In this document: in pieces, positions 27,419 to 35,642 of the stretch
How the letters are laid out: each line of letters begins with the position of its first letter
Position numbering within the stretch: position 1 is the first letter of the stretch
Assembly (NCBI GenBank): GCA_045639525.1
Contig: JAZUDI010000046.1
Span: 1 to 64,000, forward strand
Length of the DNA stretch: 64,000 nt
Direction: 5' to 3'
DNA from: UBA1181 sp045639525
GTDB taxonomy: Bacteria; Bacteroidota; Bacteroidia; Bacteroidales; Paludibacteraceae
The notes under the pieces: model-generated
What the model was told of the DNA's origin: nothing
Seen by the model: the letters and a program-made list of their open reading frames with translations, nothing else
Databases searched by the model: none
Position numbers and translations under genes: made by a program

Positions 27419-28621
27419 CTATAGGGCGCTGATGATGCGTTCGTAGGCTTCGTTGATTTCCGTCATCTTTTGGGTGCAGAAATCCTCCTTCCCCGCGTTT
27501 TGAGGAAGGTCGGGGTGGTATTGAAGCGCCATTTTGTGGTAGGCCCGCTGTACCTCCTCTTTCCCAGCGTTGCTTGTTATGCCTAATGTCGCATAGTCGG
27601 AAGAGAGCGTTCTACTGTATGTGGCGCTCGTTCTTTGGGAGTTGTAATATTTGGTGTAATCATCGTACTCAGTGCGCAGCGGACCATACTTCTGGTTGAA
27701 GTAGTTGATGGTGATGTTGTTCATCCTGAGCCCCGTCATCGCTTGTTGAAGAAGGCTCCATTCCTTGTTTTTGATGCCATCCTGGTCAATGGCCAGTTTG
27801 AATAGGAAGAGGATAAAGTCTCTACGCTCTTCGAAGGAGAGCTGTTTGCAGAGATAGGCGTAATACTCACCTGTTTTATTTTCGTCAAGATACGTGTCGT
27901 GCGTGATTTCTATGCTGGGGTGATTGTGGAGGTAGTCATTGAAGATATCTTCCTCACGAGAGGATGGTTCCTCTGGCGCATATTTTAATAGGTTAGAGGT
28001 GAAGTGGGATAAGTATCTGTTGGTCTCTTTGTCTTTGGAACCTCGAGAGCTCGATATGCCTATCCAGACAGAAATGGCGAGCAACCCGAATGCTATGACA
28101 TACATTGAAACGATACCTGTGTAATCTTGTTTTACGACAATTTTTTGATGGAAATTGTTGTCTTTTAATGGTGTAAACATAACCGTTTGAGTTCCTCCAG
28201 CAAGTTCAAGTTTGAGGAACCCGCTCATCAGCGCTTTTTTTGTCAGTACAGTTCTAAGGGGATTATATGCTTTTCTAAATGAGACGTTACCATACCCATC
28301 GGTGACGTTGAGGATTTCATGTTTCTCATACAAGTTATCGCTAATAACAAAACAAGCTTCTACTATCATCTCATGGCCGGTATCGATTATTACGTTCTCA
28401 TCCAGTTCCCTTATTTCGGTTCTTGATTCAGTATTACTTCTGTAATCATGGAATTTTATGAAAACTTGGAAGGTTGTGTCTTGACCGATGTTTGTCATCG
28501 TTACGGTCCGGCTTGGTATGTTGTCTTTTGCGGCGTAACAAGAAATGCCTGCCATCATAGTGAAAAACACAATGACTCTGATAGCGAATGTGATGTAGGA
28601 AAACCCGGATTCTCTTTTCAT
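27419..28621 (-). CDS. Membrane J-domain/TerB-like protein (short paralogue)
   Basis: 400 residues. An N-terminal signal or anchor (about residues 10-30) is followed by a small beta-rich extracytoplasmic domain (about 32-165), a membrane helix (about 169-190), a TerB-like helical domain (about 200-315; LFLFKLAIDQDGIKNKEW), a linker, and a J domain (about 340-400) with HPD at 369-371. The cytoplasmic half aligns with that of the next gene (FKLAID-DGIK--EW, PLR, YHPDLPQN), while the outer domains differ. This indicates tandem duplication followed by divergence outside the cell membrane. A 46-base gap separates the two genes. Confidence 0.8.
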   Translation of the reverse strand: MKRESGFSYITFAIRVIVFFTMMAGISCYAAKDNIPSRTVTMTNIGQDTTFQVFIKFHDYRSNTESRTEIRELDENVIIDTGHEMIVEACFVISDNLYEKHEILNVTDGYGNVSFRKAYNPLRTVLTKKALMSGFLKLELAGGTQTVMFTPLKDNNFHQKIVVKQDYTGIVSMYVIAFGLLAISVWIGISSSRGSKDKETNRYLSHFTSNLLKYAPEEPSSREEDIFNDYLHNHPSIEITHDTYLDENKTGEYYAYLCKQLSFEERRDFILFLFKLAIDQDGIKNKEWSLLQQAMTGLRMNNITINYFNQKYGPLRTEYDDYTKYYNSQRTSATYSRTLSSDYATLGITSNAGKEEVQRAYHKMALQYHPDLPQNAGKEDFCTQKMTEINEAYERIISAL

Positions 28622-28663
28622 GGGATGATGATCTCTGTTGGTTGATGATGCGGTTGGTGCTGC

Positions 28664-29365
28664 TTAAAATGTGATTTTCGCAAGGTAATCATAGTGCTTC
28701 CCGTCCATAACCTTCTCGCAATGTAGTCCTTCGCTGGCGGCTGATGCCGCAAGCGTTTCGAAATCTAAGTATAGCCAATCGAACGGTTCGCCCTGGACGT
28801 TCTTGTATTTCATTCGGAAATCAATCTCCCCGTAATAACCCTCTTCCGGCAATTCGATGAACCCCTCTTCGTCCTCGTAAAGGTAACAGAGGTCGGTGGA
28901 ATCGATGAGAAGTTGCCCGTTGGGCGTCAATCTCTTTTTGACGGTTTGGAAAAAGTGGGGGAGATTGCTGATCTTACCGACAATGCCGGTTCCGTTCATC
29001 AACATGAGGATGGTGTCGTAACACTCCTTGATGGTCACATCGAAGAAATCAATGCACTCCACAGATTTTATGCCTCTCTCTCTCATCACTTCGCAAGAGA
29101 GTTTGGAGATGTCGATCGCTTTGACGTCGATGCCCTTTTCTTGCAGATGAAGGGAGTGGCAACCGGCTCCGGCTCCCACATCCAATGTCTTCCCTTGGGT
29201 GAGATCCAAGGCTTTCTTCTCCAAGGGAGGCATTTGCTTATAGTTGCGGAAGAGGTGTGGGACTGGGATTTCGTCGTCGTCGAAGAGCGACGATTGCACC
29301 ACTAATTTATTTGCCCTTCCGGTATGAAAATATTCGGAAATGGCACTGCCCATTGGATCGTTCAT
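28664..29365 (-). CDS. Class I SAM-dependent methyltransferase
   Basis: 233 residues. Motif I is LDVGAGAGCHSLHLQEKG, followed by the acidic VKAIDIS and the motif-IV-like DTILMLMNGTGIVG. Substrate unknown; the fold suggests a small-molecule methyltransferase. It precedes the two J-domain genes on the same strand with a 42-base gap, so it may head that transcript. No promoter match was found upstream, where the fabF terminator lies. Confidence 0.85.
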   Translation of the reverse strand: MNDPMGSAISEYFHTGRANKLVVQSSLFDDDEIPVPHLFRNYKQMPPLEKKALDLTQGKTLDVGAGAGCHSLHLQEKGIDVKAIDISKLSCEVMRERGIKSVECIDFFDVTIKECYDTILMLMNGTGIVGKISNLPHFFQTVKKRLTPNGQLLIDSTDLCYLYEDEEGFIELPEEGYYGEIDFRMKYKNVQGEPFDWLYLDFETLAASAASEGLHCEKVMDGKHYDYLAKITF

Positions 29366-29392
29366 AGAGATAGCGGATTTTAAATTAAATAA

Positions 29393-29418
29393 GGGGAGAA
29401 TCCTTTCGAATCCTCCCC
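29393..29418 (-). terminator. fabF operon terminator
   Basis: A 26-base hairpin read on the minus strand has an 11-bp stem (with two G-T pairs) closing a GAAA tetraloop, then TTATTTAATTT. It lies 22 bases after the fabF stop. Confidence 0.8.
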
Positions 29419-29440
29419 GTTTATGGATAGAGATGTTCTG

Positions 29441-30676
29441 TTATTTAACGAACTTTCTGATGGCTACACAAGCGTTATGACCGCCGAATCCCAAAGAGTT
29501 GGAGAGGGCGATGGTCAAGTCGGCCTTTTGTGCCTTGTTTGGTGTGTAGTCGAGGTCGCACTCTGGATCTGGATGGTTCAATCCGATGGTAGGAGTGACG
29601 ATACCCTCTTGTACGGACAATGCGGAAACGATCACCTCCACACCTCCTGCCGCACCCAACATGTGTCCTGTCATGGACTTGGATGAGCTGATGTGCGCGC
29701 GACGTGCCTCCTTCTCGCCCATGGCGATCTTGATGGCAGCGGTCTCCGACATATCGTTCATATGGGTTCCTGTTCCGTGGGCATTGATGTACAAGGTGTC
29801 CTTCTCGCTGTAGTTGGCCTCGTCAAGCGCTTGCTTGATTGCCTTCGCAGCGCAAGAACCATCTGGCTTCGGTGCGGTGTAGTGGTGCGCGTCGCAAGTA
29901 TTTCCGTATCCACAGATCTCGCCATAAATCTTGGCGCCGGTAGCGATAGCGTGCTCGTACTCCTCCAAAATGACGATACCAGCACCTTCACCCATTACGA
30001 AACCTTTACGCTCCGCATCGAACGGCAATGAAGCGTTCTTTGGATCGTCGGATTTTGAAAGCGCCTTGGCGTTTGCGAAACCTCCGATGGCCAATGGGGT
30101 AATGGCTGCCTCCGCACCACCCGTGATGATGGCGTCAGCGTAACCGTATTTGATTGCTCTGTATGCCTCTCCAATTGCGTGGGTACCTGTTGCGCAAGCT
30201 GTAACGACAGGCAAGCATGGACCCTCTGCGTGGTGGGCGATCGCGATGTTTCCAGCGGCGATGTTGGAGATCATCATTGGAATGAAGAGCGGAGAAACGC
30301 GTCCCGCACCATCTGTGTTGCATTTGGTGCACTCGGTGATGAAGGTGTTCATACCGCCGATACCAGAGCCTACATAAACACCGATTCTGTCGCTTGGCAA
30401 TCCAAGATCACCTCTGTCGTCCATTGCCTGTTGTGCGGCAGCGAGCGCGAATTGACAGTAACGGTCTGCTCTGCGGGCCATTCCCTTATCTACTCCGAAA
30501 TCCTCTGCGCGGAAGTCCTTCACTTCAGCAGCGACTTTTACTTCCAATCCTGTTGTGTCGGCATTTTGGATGAAATCGATACCACAGGTACCGCTTTTAA
30601 GATTCTCCCAAAATGTCTTAATGTCTTTACCGATAGGCGAGATTACGCCCATACCAGTGATGACTACTCTTCTCAT
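29441..30676 (-). CDS. fabF: Beta-ketoacyl-ACP synthase II
   Basis: 411 residues, the full FabF length. The active-site Cys161 lies in VVTACATGTHAIGEAY. The two His residues lie in NAHGTGTHMND and SKSMTGHMLGAAGG. The enzyme elongates acyl-ACP with malonyl-ACP in fatty-acid synthesis. Its ATG shares one base with the fabK stop codon (TAATG), so the two are translationally coupled. It is the last gene of the fabH-fabK-fabF transcript. Confidence 0.96.
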   Translation of the reverse strand: MRRVVITGMGVISPIGKDIKTFWENLKSGTCGIDFIQNADTTGLEVKVAAEVKDFRAEDFGVDKGMARRADRYCQFALAAAQQAMDDRGDLGLPSDRIGVYVGSGIGGMNTFITECTKCNTDGAGRVSPLFIPMMISNIAAGNIAIAHHAEGPCLPVVTACATGTHAIGEAYRAIKYGYADAIITGGAEAAITPLAIGGFANAKALSKSDDPKNASLPFDAERKGFVMGEGAGIVILEEYEHAIATGAKIYGEICGYGNTCDAHHYTAPKPDGSCAAKAIKQALDEANYSEKDTLYINAHGTGTHMNDMSETAAIKIAMGEKEARRAHISSSKSMTGHMLGAAGGVEVIVSALSVQEGIVTPTIGLNHPDPECDLDYTPNKAQKADLTIALSNSLGFGGHNACVAIRKFVK

Positions 30677-31623
30677 TATTTTGTTCTGTTTTGAGCCTTT
30701 GACAAAAGTGCCTCAGCCTCGTTCACCATTGATTCTACAATTGCTTTTGCGGAGCGTTGCTCCTTGATAAGACCAGCGATTTGTCCAGCCATGAATGATC
30801 CTCCCTTAGCGTCGCCATCGACCACTGCCTTTCTAAGTGATCCGGCACCGAACTTCATGATCTCCTCGTCGGTGATGTTGGTATCCTTTTCCATGTCAGC
30901 GAACTTCTTTGAGAATGGAGTCTTCAAAGAACGAACTGGGTGGCCCAAACGCTTTCCTGTTACGATAGTGGCGGTGTCGCTTGCGGAGATGATCTTCTCC
31001 TTGTATGTTTGGCTGACACAGCACTCGTCCGCAACGAGGAAGCAAGTACCGCATTGTACGCCCTCCGCGCCCAACATGAAAGCTGCTGCCATACCTCTAC
31101 CGTCACCGATACCACCGGCTGCCAAAACTGGGATCTTCACAGCGTCAACCACTTGAGGCACCAATGCCATGGTGTTCAAATCACCTACGTGACCACCAGA
31201 CTCGCAACCCTCTGCAACTACTGCGCTTGCGCCGATTCTCTCCATCAAGATGGCGAAAGCGGCTGATGCGACAACAGGAACCACCTTGATGCCTGCCTCC
31301 AACCAATCCTTCATAAACTTGGATGGGTTACCCGCACCGGTTGTGACAACTGCCACCTTCTCCTCGATGACAACCTTTGCCACTTCGTCCGCGAATGGGC
31401 TTTGCAACATGATGTTCACACCGAATGGCTTGTCTGTCATTGTTTTGCATTTTTTGATCTCCTCACGAACGTACTCAGCGTTTGCGTTCATGGCGGAGAT
31501 TAGTCCCAAACCACCTGCGTTAGAAACTGCGCTGGCCAACTTGGCGTCGGAAATCCACGCCATACCACCTTGGAAAATTGGGTATTGAATACCGATCAAA
31601 TCACAAATTTTGCTTGAAATCAT
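30676..31623 (-). CDS. fabK: Enoyl-ACP reductase II (FabK type, FMN-dependent)
   Basis: 315 residues of the FabK/nitronate monooxygenase TIM barrel. Signatures: YPIFQGGMAWISDAKLASAVSNAGG at the N-terminus (shown in part), GCESGGHVGDLNTM, AAGGIGDGRGMAAAFMLGAEGVQ-like phosphate-binding loop, and the C-terminal SFMAGQIAGLIKEQ typical of FabK. The enzyme would reduce enoyl-ACP in the last elongation step. Its place between fabH and fabF supports FabK over a nitronate monooxygenase. No fabI is visible in the window. Confidence 0.9.
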   Translation of the reverse strand: MISSKICDLIGIQYPIFQGGMAWISDAKLASAVSNAGGLGLISAMNANAEYVREEIKKCKTMTDKPFGVNIMLQSPFADEVAKVVIEEKVAVVTTGAGNPSKFMKDWLEAGIKVVPVVASAAFAILMERIGASAVVAEGCESGGHVGDLNTMALVPQVVDAVKIPVLAAGGIGDGRGMAAAFMLGAEGVQCGTCFLVADECCVSQTYKEKIISASDTATIVTGKRLGHPVRSLKTPFSKKFADMEKDTNITDEEIMKFGAGSLRKAVVDGDAKGGSFMAGQIAGLIKEQRSAKAIVESMVNEAEALLSKAQNRTK

Positions 31624-31654
31624 ATCGTATAATTTTATTCTTATTATCTAATAA

Positions 31655-32602
31655 TTACCACTTCATTAAACATGCGCCGGAGGTGAATCCCGCACCGAAC
31701 GCGCTGAATACGATGGTGTCGCCTCTTTGAATCTTGCCTGCTTTGTTCAATTCGTCCAAAAGGAGAAGAACGCTGGCGGAAGAGGTGTTTCCTCTATGTT
31801 CGATGTTGTGTGGGAATTTATCTTCGGGTTGATCCAAGAAACTACGGATCGCTTCGACGATTCTCAAGTTCGCTTGGTGCAAAATGAAGAACTTCACGTC
31901 ACTTGCGGTCGCTTTGGATGCGTCCAAAACGGTTTGGATGTCGTTGCAAGAGTTGTGGGCGGCCAATTTGAACACTTCACGTCCCGCCATTTCCAATTTG
32001 TCATAGGTGGTGGTATCCTTTCTGAAAGGAGTGTCACCTTGTTTAACGTTGCAATTGAGCGCGGGGGTGTAACATGCGGTCACCTTCACAGCGCAATCCT
32101 CGCCTTCGTTGGATACGACAACAGCGCCTGCGCCGTCACCGAATAGTACGCAGCTTTCGCGCCGCTCCCAATCGATCATCATACTCATCTGCTCTGCACA
32201 GATAATGAGGATTTTATTAGCCTTGCCTGCCTTCATCAAAGCGTCCGCATGGTCGAGGGCGTAGATGAAACCTGTGCAGGCTGCGTTGGTGTCGATACAT
32301 GGGCATGTTGCGCCGATGATTCCTTGGATAATACATCCCATGCCTGGAATGCATCTGTCGTTCATGATGTTATGGCAGATAATATAATCCAAATCCTTGG
32401 CGTCAACTTTGGCATCCGCTAATGCTTGTCTGGTCGCTTCTGCTGCTAGATCTGTAAGCGTCTCCCCGTCAGAGAGGATGCGTCTGCTCCTGATACCGGT
32501 ACGGGTGGAGATCCACTCGTCGCTTGTGTCCAAGAACTTTGTTAGGTCGTCATTGGTCACTTCCAATTTTGGAATGGCACTTCCTGTTCCTAAAATTTTC
32601 AT
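31655..32602 (-). CDS. fabH: Beta-ketoacyl-ACP synthase III
   Basis: 315 residues. The catalytic triad is visible: Cys109 in NAACTGFIYAL, His in FILHQANLRI and Asn in HRGNTSSAS. It condenses acetyl-CoA with malonyl-ACP to start fatty-acid synthesis. It is the first gene of the fabHKF transcript, 31 bases before fabK. A promoter match and a small inverted repeat lie upstream. Confidence 0.95.
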   Translation of the reverse strand: MKILGTGSAIPKLEVTNDDLTKFLDTSDEWISTRTGIRSRRILSDGETLTDLAAEATRQALADAKVDAKDLDYIICHNIMNDRCIPGMGCIIQGIIGATCPCIDTNAACTGFIYALDHADALMKAGKANKILIICAEQMSMMIDWERRESCVLFGDGAGAVVVSNEGEDCAVKVTACYTPALNCNVKQGDTPFRKDTTTYDKLEMAGREVFKLAAHNSCNDIQTVLDASKATASDVKFFILHQANLRIVEAIRSFLDQPEDKFPHNIEHRGNTSSASVLLLLDELNKAGKIQRGDTIVFSAFGAGFTSGACLMKW

Positions 32603-32655
32603 TTTAAATATTATTGGCGGATTGAAAACCCGCAGTTGATTTCTCTTTTCCTTAA

Positions 32656-32671
32656 CGTCCGGTTAGGGACG
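32656..32671. promoter_or_regulatory. Inverted repeat near the fabH transcription start
   Basis: CGTCC (32656-32660) and GGACG (32667-32671) flank GGTTAG. It lies about 14 bases downstream of the putative -7 box and 54 bases before the fabH ATG. It could be an operator for a lipid-responsive regulator or merely a short hairpin. Confidence 0.35.
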
Positions 32672-32684
32672 CTAAAATTCGTTG

Positions 32685-32715
32685 CAAATTTAGTAAAAAA
32701 GGAGTGAATAACAAC
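32685..32715 (-). promoter_or_regulatory. Promoter of fabHKF
   Basis: On the minus strand GTTG (32712-32715), a 19-base spacer, then TAAATTTG (32685-32692). This fits TTTG-N19-TAnnTTTG with one mismatch in the -33 box. The rest of the 233-base gap between rlmH and fabH is AT-rich and holds no gene. Confidence 0.6.
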
Positions 32716-32835
32716 TCTGCCACCCTTAAAATGTGTTGAAGGGCGTCATTTTGATATATATCTATCAATAATTTGTGATAAATATTAATGTAGTCAATGG
32801 TTGTAAATGATACAAAATCGCAAGAAAGTGACTTG

Positions 32836-33309
32836 TTATTCGTGATGATAGGGTTCGCCTTTAAGGATGGTCATCGCGCGGTAGAGTTGTTCCGTGAAGA
32901 CCAAACGGACCATTTGGTGTGAAAAGGTCATGCGGGAGAGGGATACCTTGTCGTTGGCGCGGCTGTAAACCTCTTGCGAAAAACCGTAGGGGCCTCCTAC
33001 TACAAATACGAGTCTTTTCAGCCCGGACGACATTCTCTTCTCGATGTAAGCGGAAAATTGTTTCGAGGTGAATTCGCCTCCTTTGTCATCCAGTAAAACC
33101 ACTTCGTCGTCGTTTTGGATGCTCTTCAGGATGAGTTCCCCCTCCTTCTGTTTTTGATTATCTTCTGTCAAGTTTTTCGTGTTTTTTAGAGCAGGTATCT
33201 CCTCTATGTCAAAAGAAATGTAGAATTTTAACCTCTTTTGATATTCAGAAATTGCATTTTTAAAAGATAAATCGTTAGTTTTGCCAACTGTTAGAAGAGT
33301 GATTTTCAT
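32836..33309 (-). CDS. rlmH: 23S rRNA pseudouridine-1915 N3-methyltransferase
   Basis: 157 residues, the standard RlmH length. It has the SPOUT-fold motifs LLDDKGGEFTSKQFS, VFVVGGPYGFSQEVY and the C-terminal EQLYRAMTILKGEPYHHE with the terminal PYHH. The enzyme methylates the modified U1915 of helix 69 in the large ribosomal subunit. It is divergent from the 33394 gene. Confidence 0.97.
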   Translation of the reverse strand: MKITLLTVGKTNDLSFKNAISEYQKRLKFYISFDIEEIPALKNTKNLTEDNQKQKEGELILKSIQNDDEVVLLDDKGGEFTSKQFSAYIEKRMSSGLKRLVFVVGGPYGFSQEVYSRANDKVSLSRMTFSHQMVRLVFTEQLYRAMTILKGEPYHHE

Positions 33310-33393
33310 AACCGCGTGATATTTTACGCGAAAATATAAAAAATGGCACAGACTTGTAGTGTTTTGTCCTTGTGCCTTAATATTTTGAGGAGT

Positions 33394-33774
33394 ATGAGAT
33401 TAGGAAAAAAAATAATTCTTGCTTTCTTGTTTGGCTCAGCGGCGATGGTAGCGCAAGCCAATCCGGATATCGTGCGCGCTTTTTCCAATGGTGACATGCA
33501 ACAGATCAGTTCATTTTTGGATAGCAGTGTGGATTTGACGATACAAAACAATGGCGGAACGAAGAGTAGGGGACAGGCGCAAGACGCGATCGCCTCATTT
33601 TTCAGAAACCACCGTCCATCCAATTTCTCGGTGACGCACAAGACGGAGAAGGAGAAGTCTGGTTTGATGATGGGAATGCTCTATACGAGTTCGGGTAATT
33701 TCCAAGTCCTGATTCTGACCAAGAAGGATGGTTTCAAGGAGATCATTCACCAATTGAAAATTGAAGGAAAATAG
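33394..33774 (+). CDS. DUF4783 family secreted protein
   Basis: 126 residues from the ATG at 33394. That start follows TTGAGGAG and gives a signal peptide (MRLGKKIILAFLFGSAAMVAQA). The body resembles the NTF2-like DUF4783 family of Bacteroidetes: FSNGDMQQISSFLDSSVDL, AISFF-like FFRNHRP, and FQVLILTKKDG. The family has no known function and often lies upstream of nadC, as here. Confidence 0.8.
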   Translation: MRLGKKIILAFLFGSAAMVAQANPDIVRAFSNGDMQQISSFLDSSVDLTIQNNGGTKSRGQAQDAIASFFRNHRPSNFSVTHKTEKEKSGLMMGMLYTSSGNFQVLILTKKDGFKEIIHQLKIEGK

Positions 33775-33847
33775 TAGTGCGTTCGAAAGGCCATTATTAT
33801 AATAGTAATAATCAAGGGGTAAATCCCTATTAATTTTGTTTCGAAAG

Positions 33848-34699
33848 ATGAAAAGCGAAAATGAATTGATTGAAGATTTGCTGGACCTCGCGTTCGCAGA
33901 AGATATCGGTGATGGTGACCATACTACACTATGTTGTATTCCCGCAACCCAAAAGGGTAAGGCTCAACTCTTGATCAAGGAGGAGGGTATCCTTGCCGGC
34001 GTGGAGATCGCGAAACGTGTGTTCGCTAAATTCGATCCTGAGTTGCAAATGGAGGTGCTTATCGAGGATGGCGCGCACGTCAAGCCAGGAGATATAGCTT
34101 TCTATGTGACTGGAAAAGAGCAATCTTTGTTGCAGACAGAGCGCATCGTGCTCAACATCATGCAACGCATGAGCGGTATCGCTACCCAAACAAATAAATA
34201 TGCGAAGGAGATCGAGGATCTACATACAAAGGTGATCGATACCCGTAAGACGACACCGGGCCTCCGCATTTTGGAGAAGAGAGCCGTGAAGATCGGTGGC
34301 GGTGGTAATCACCGTATCGGTTTGTTCGATATGATCCTTTTGAAAGACAACCATATTGATTTCGCTGGCGGCATCGAGAACGCTGTTTCAAATGCGAAGA
34401 AGTATTTGAAGGAGAAGGGCAAGAACATCAAGATCGAGGTGGAGGTCCGTAACTTGGATGAGCTCGATCAGGTGTTGAAGATCGGCGGTGTCGACAGAAT
34501 CATGCTCGACAATTTTGATACCGCAACCACCCGAAAGGCTGTGGAGATCATCAATGGAAGATGCGAGACCGAGTCTTCCGGAGGCATCACCTTCAAGACT
34601 TTGCGTTCGTATGCGGAGTGTGGTGTGGATTTCATTTCTGTTGGTGCGCTCACCCATTCCGTAAAGGGGTTGGATATGAGCTTGAAGGCTGTTAAATGA
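33848..34699 (+). CDS. nadC: Nicotinate-nucleotide pyrophosphorylase (quinolinate PRTase)
   Basis: 283 residues from the ATG at 33848; the longer frame begins with TTG. Motifs: EDIGDGDHTT, TERIVLNIMQRMSGIAT, DTRKTTPGLRILEKRAVKIG, LLKDNHI, EVEVRNLDE and the C-terminal SVGALTHSVKGLDMSL. It converts quinolinate and PRPP to nicotinate mononucleotide in NAD synthesis. No nadA or nadB is adjacent. Its stop overlaps the next ATG (ATGA). Confidence 0.96.
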   Translation: MKSENELIEDLLDLAFAEDIGDGDHTTLCCIPATQKGKAQLLIKEEGILAGVEIAKRVFAKFDPELQMEVLIEDGAHVKPGDIAFYVTGKEQSLLQTERIVLNIMQRMSGIATQTNKYAKEIEDLHTKVIDTRKTTPGLRILEKRAVKIGGGGNHRIGLFDMILLKDNHIDFAGGIENAVSNAKKYLKEKGKNIKIEVEVRNLDELDQVLKIGGVDRIMLDNFDTATTRKAVEIINGRCETESSGGITFKTLRSYAECGVDFISVGALTHSVKGLDMSLKAVK

Positions 34700-35628
34700 G
34701 AAAAATCACGATATTAGTGGCGGCATTTGCCGCCCTTTTTTATTCCTGCGACCCATCGGCTAACCAAACCGGCAATGGTGGAACCTCCGCTGACCGTTTT
34801 TTGGAGACGGATGGTCTGAACCATGCCTTCCCGAACATTCCTCCTTCAGAGGATGAGACGGCGCAGGAGGGTGGTGACGCGATCTTCACGCATTCGAATT
34901 TCAAGGGGAAAACCTATCGACACGCCAATTATTCGCTCTCTTATTCCGAAGAGGATGAGCAGGCGGAGTGGGTGGCCTACGAATTGACGCGTGAGGAGGT
35001 GAATGGCAAGTTGGATCGTAAGGAGGGGTTCGACGAGGATCCAACCATTACGACAAAATCAGCCTCTCCTTCCGACTATCAGAATAGCGGTTACGACAGG
35101 GGCCATTTGGCGCCTGCGGCGGATATGAAGTTTGATGAGACCGCTATGGAGGAGTGCTTCTATATGAGTAACGTCTCTCCTCAAGTGAAGGAGTTCAACA
35201 ATGGTGTTTGGAACGATTTGGAGATGCAGACACGCGCATGGACCCATAAATATGGCACAATCTATGTGGTGACAGGTCCTGTCTTGCCGAAGGATAGCAA
35301 GAATGCCAGAAAGATGTACGCCTCCGAGAGGGGAAAAGATTACAAGACCAATGTGACGGTTCCGACCCACTTCTACAAGATTCTCTTCGATTTCACCAAG
35401 AAGGGTAAGGAGAAGATGCTCGCCTTCGTGATTCCTAATCAAGACACGCATATGCCTTTCACGACATTCGTCACCTCTGTGGACGAGGTGGAGAAGGTGA
35501 CCGGCATTGATTTCTTCACCAATTTGGATGAGGAGGTGGAGCGCAGATGCGAGAGCCGTTCCGACCTTTCGAAATGGCCGGAAGCCACCTACATCAATTA
35601 TTCAAGTACGCATACATTTAATCATTAA
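34696..35628 (+). CDS. DNA/RNA non-specific endonuclease lipoprotein
   Basis: 310 residues. The signal peptide ends in a lipobox (LFYSC). The beta-beta-alpha-metal nuclease core has the motif YDRGHLAPAADM with the catalytic His, followed by SNVSPQVKEFNNGVWNDLE carrying the metal-binding Asn. The C-terminal segment YKILFDF, FVIPNQDTHMPF is normal for the NUC1/NucA family. The product should degrade nucleic acids at the cell surface or periplasm for nutrition or defence against extracellular DNA. It overlaps nadC by 4 bases, so it is coupled to it. Confidence 0.92.
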   Translation: MRKITILVAAFAALFYSCDPSANQTGNGGTSADRFLETDGLNHAFPNIPPSEDETAQEGGDAIFTHSNFKGKTYRHANYSLSYSEEDEQAEWVAYELTREEVNGKLDRKEGFDEDPTITTKSASPSDYQNSGYDRGHLAPAADMKFDETAMEECFYMSNVSPQVKEFNNGVWNDLEMQTRAWTHKYGTIYVVTGPVLPKDSKNARKMYASERGKDYKTNVTVPTHFYKILFDFTKKGKEKMLAFVIPNQDTHMPFTTFVTSVDEVEKVTGIDFFTNLDEEVERRCESRSDLSKWPEATYINYSSTHTFNH

Positions 35629-35642
35629 TCATAATTTTGAAA

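Noticed and set aside
32603..32835. A small RNA or tRNA in the 233-base gap before fabH
   Set aside because: The gap is AT-rich with only the promoter and a short inverted repeat; no cloverleaf or stable structure was found.
33806..33847. Promoter or terminator before nadC
   Set aside because: TAATTTTG at 33831-33838 is only 9 bases from the ATG and lacks a -33 box; the AGGG/CCCT stem is too short.
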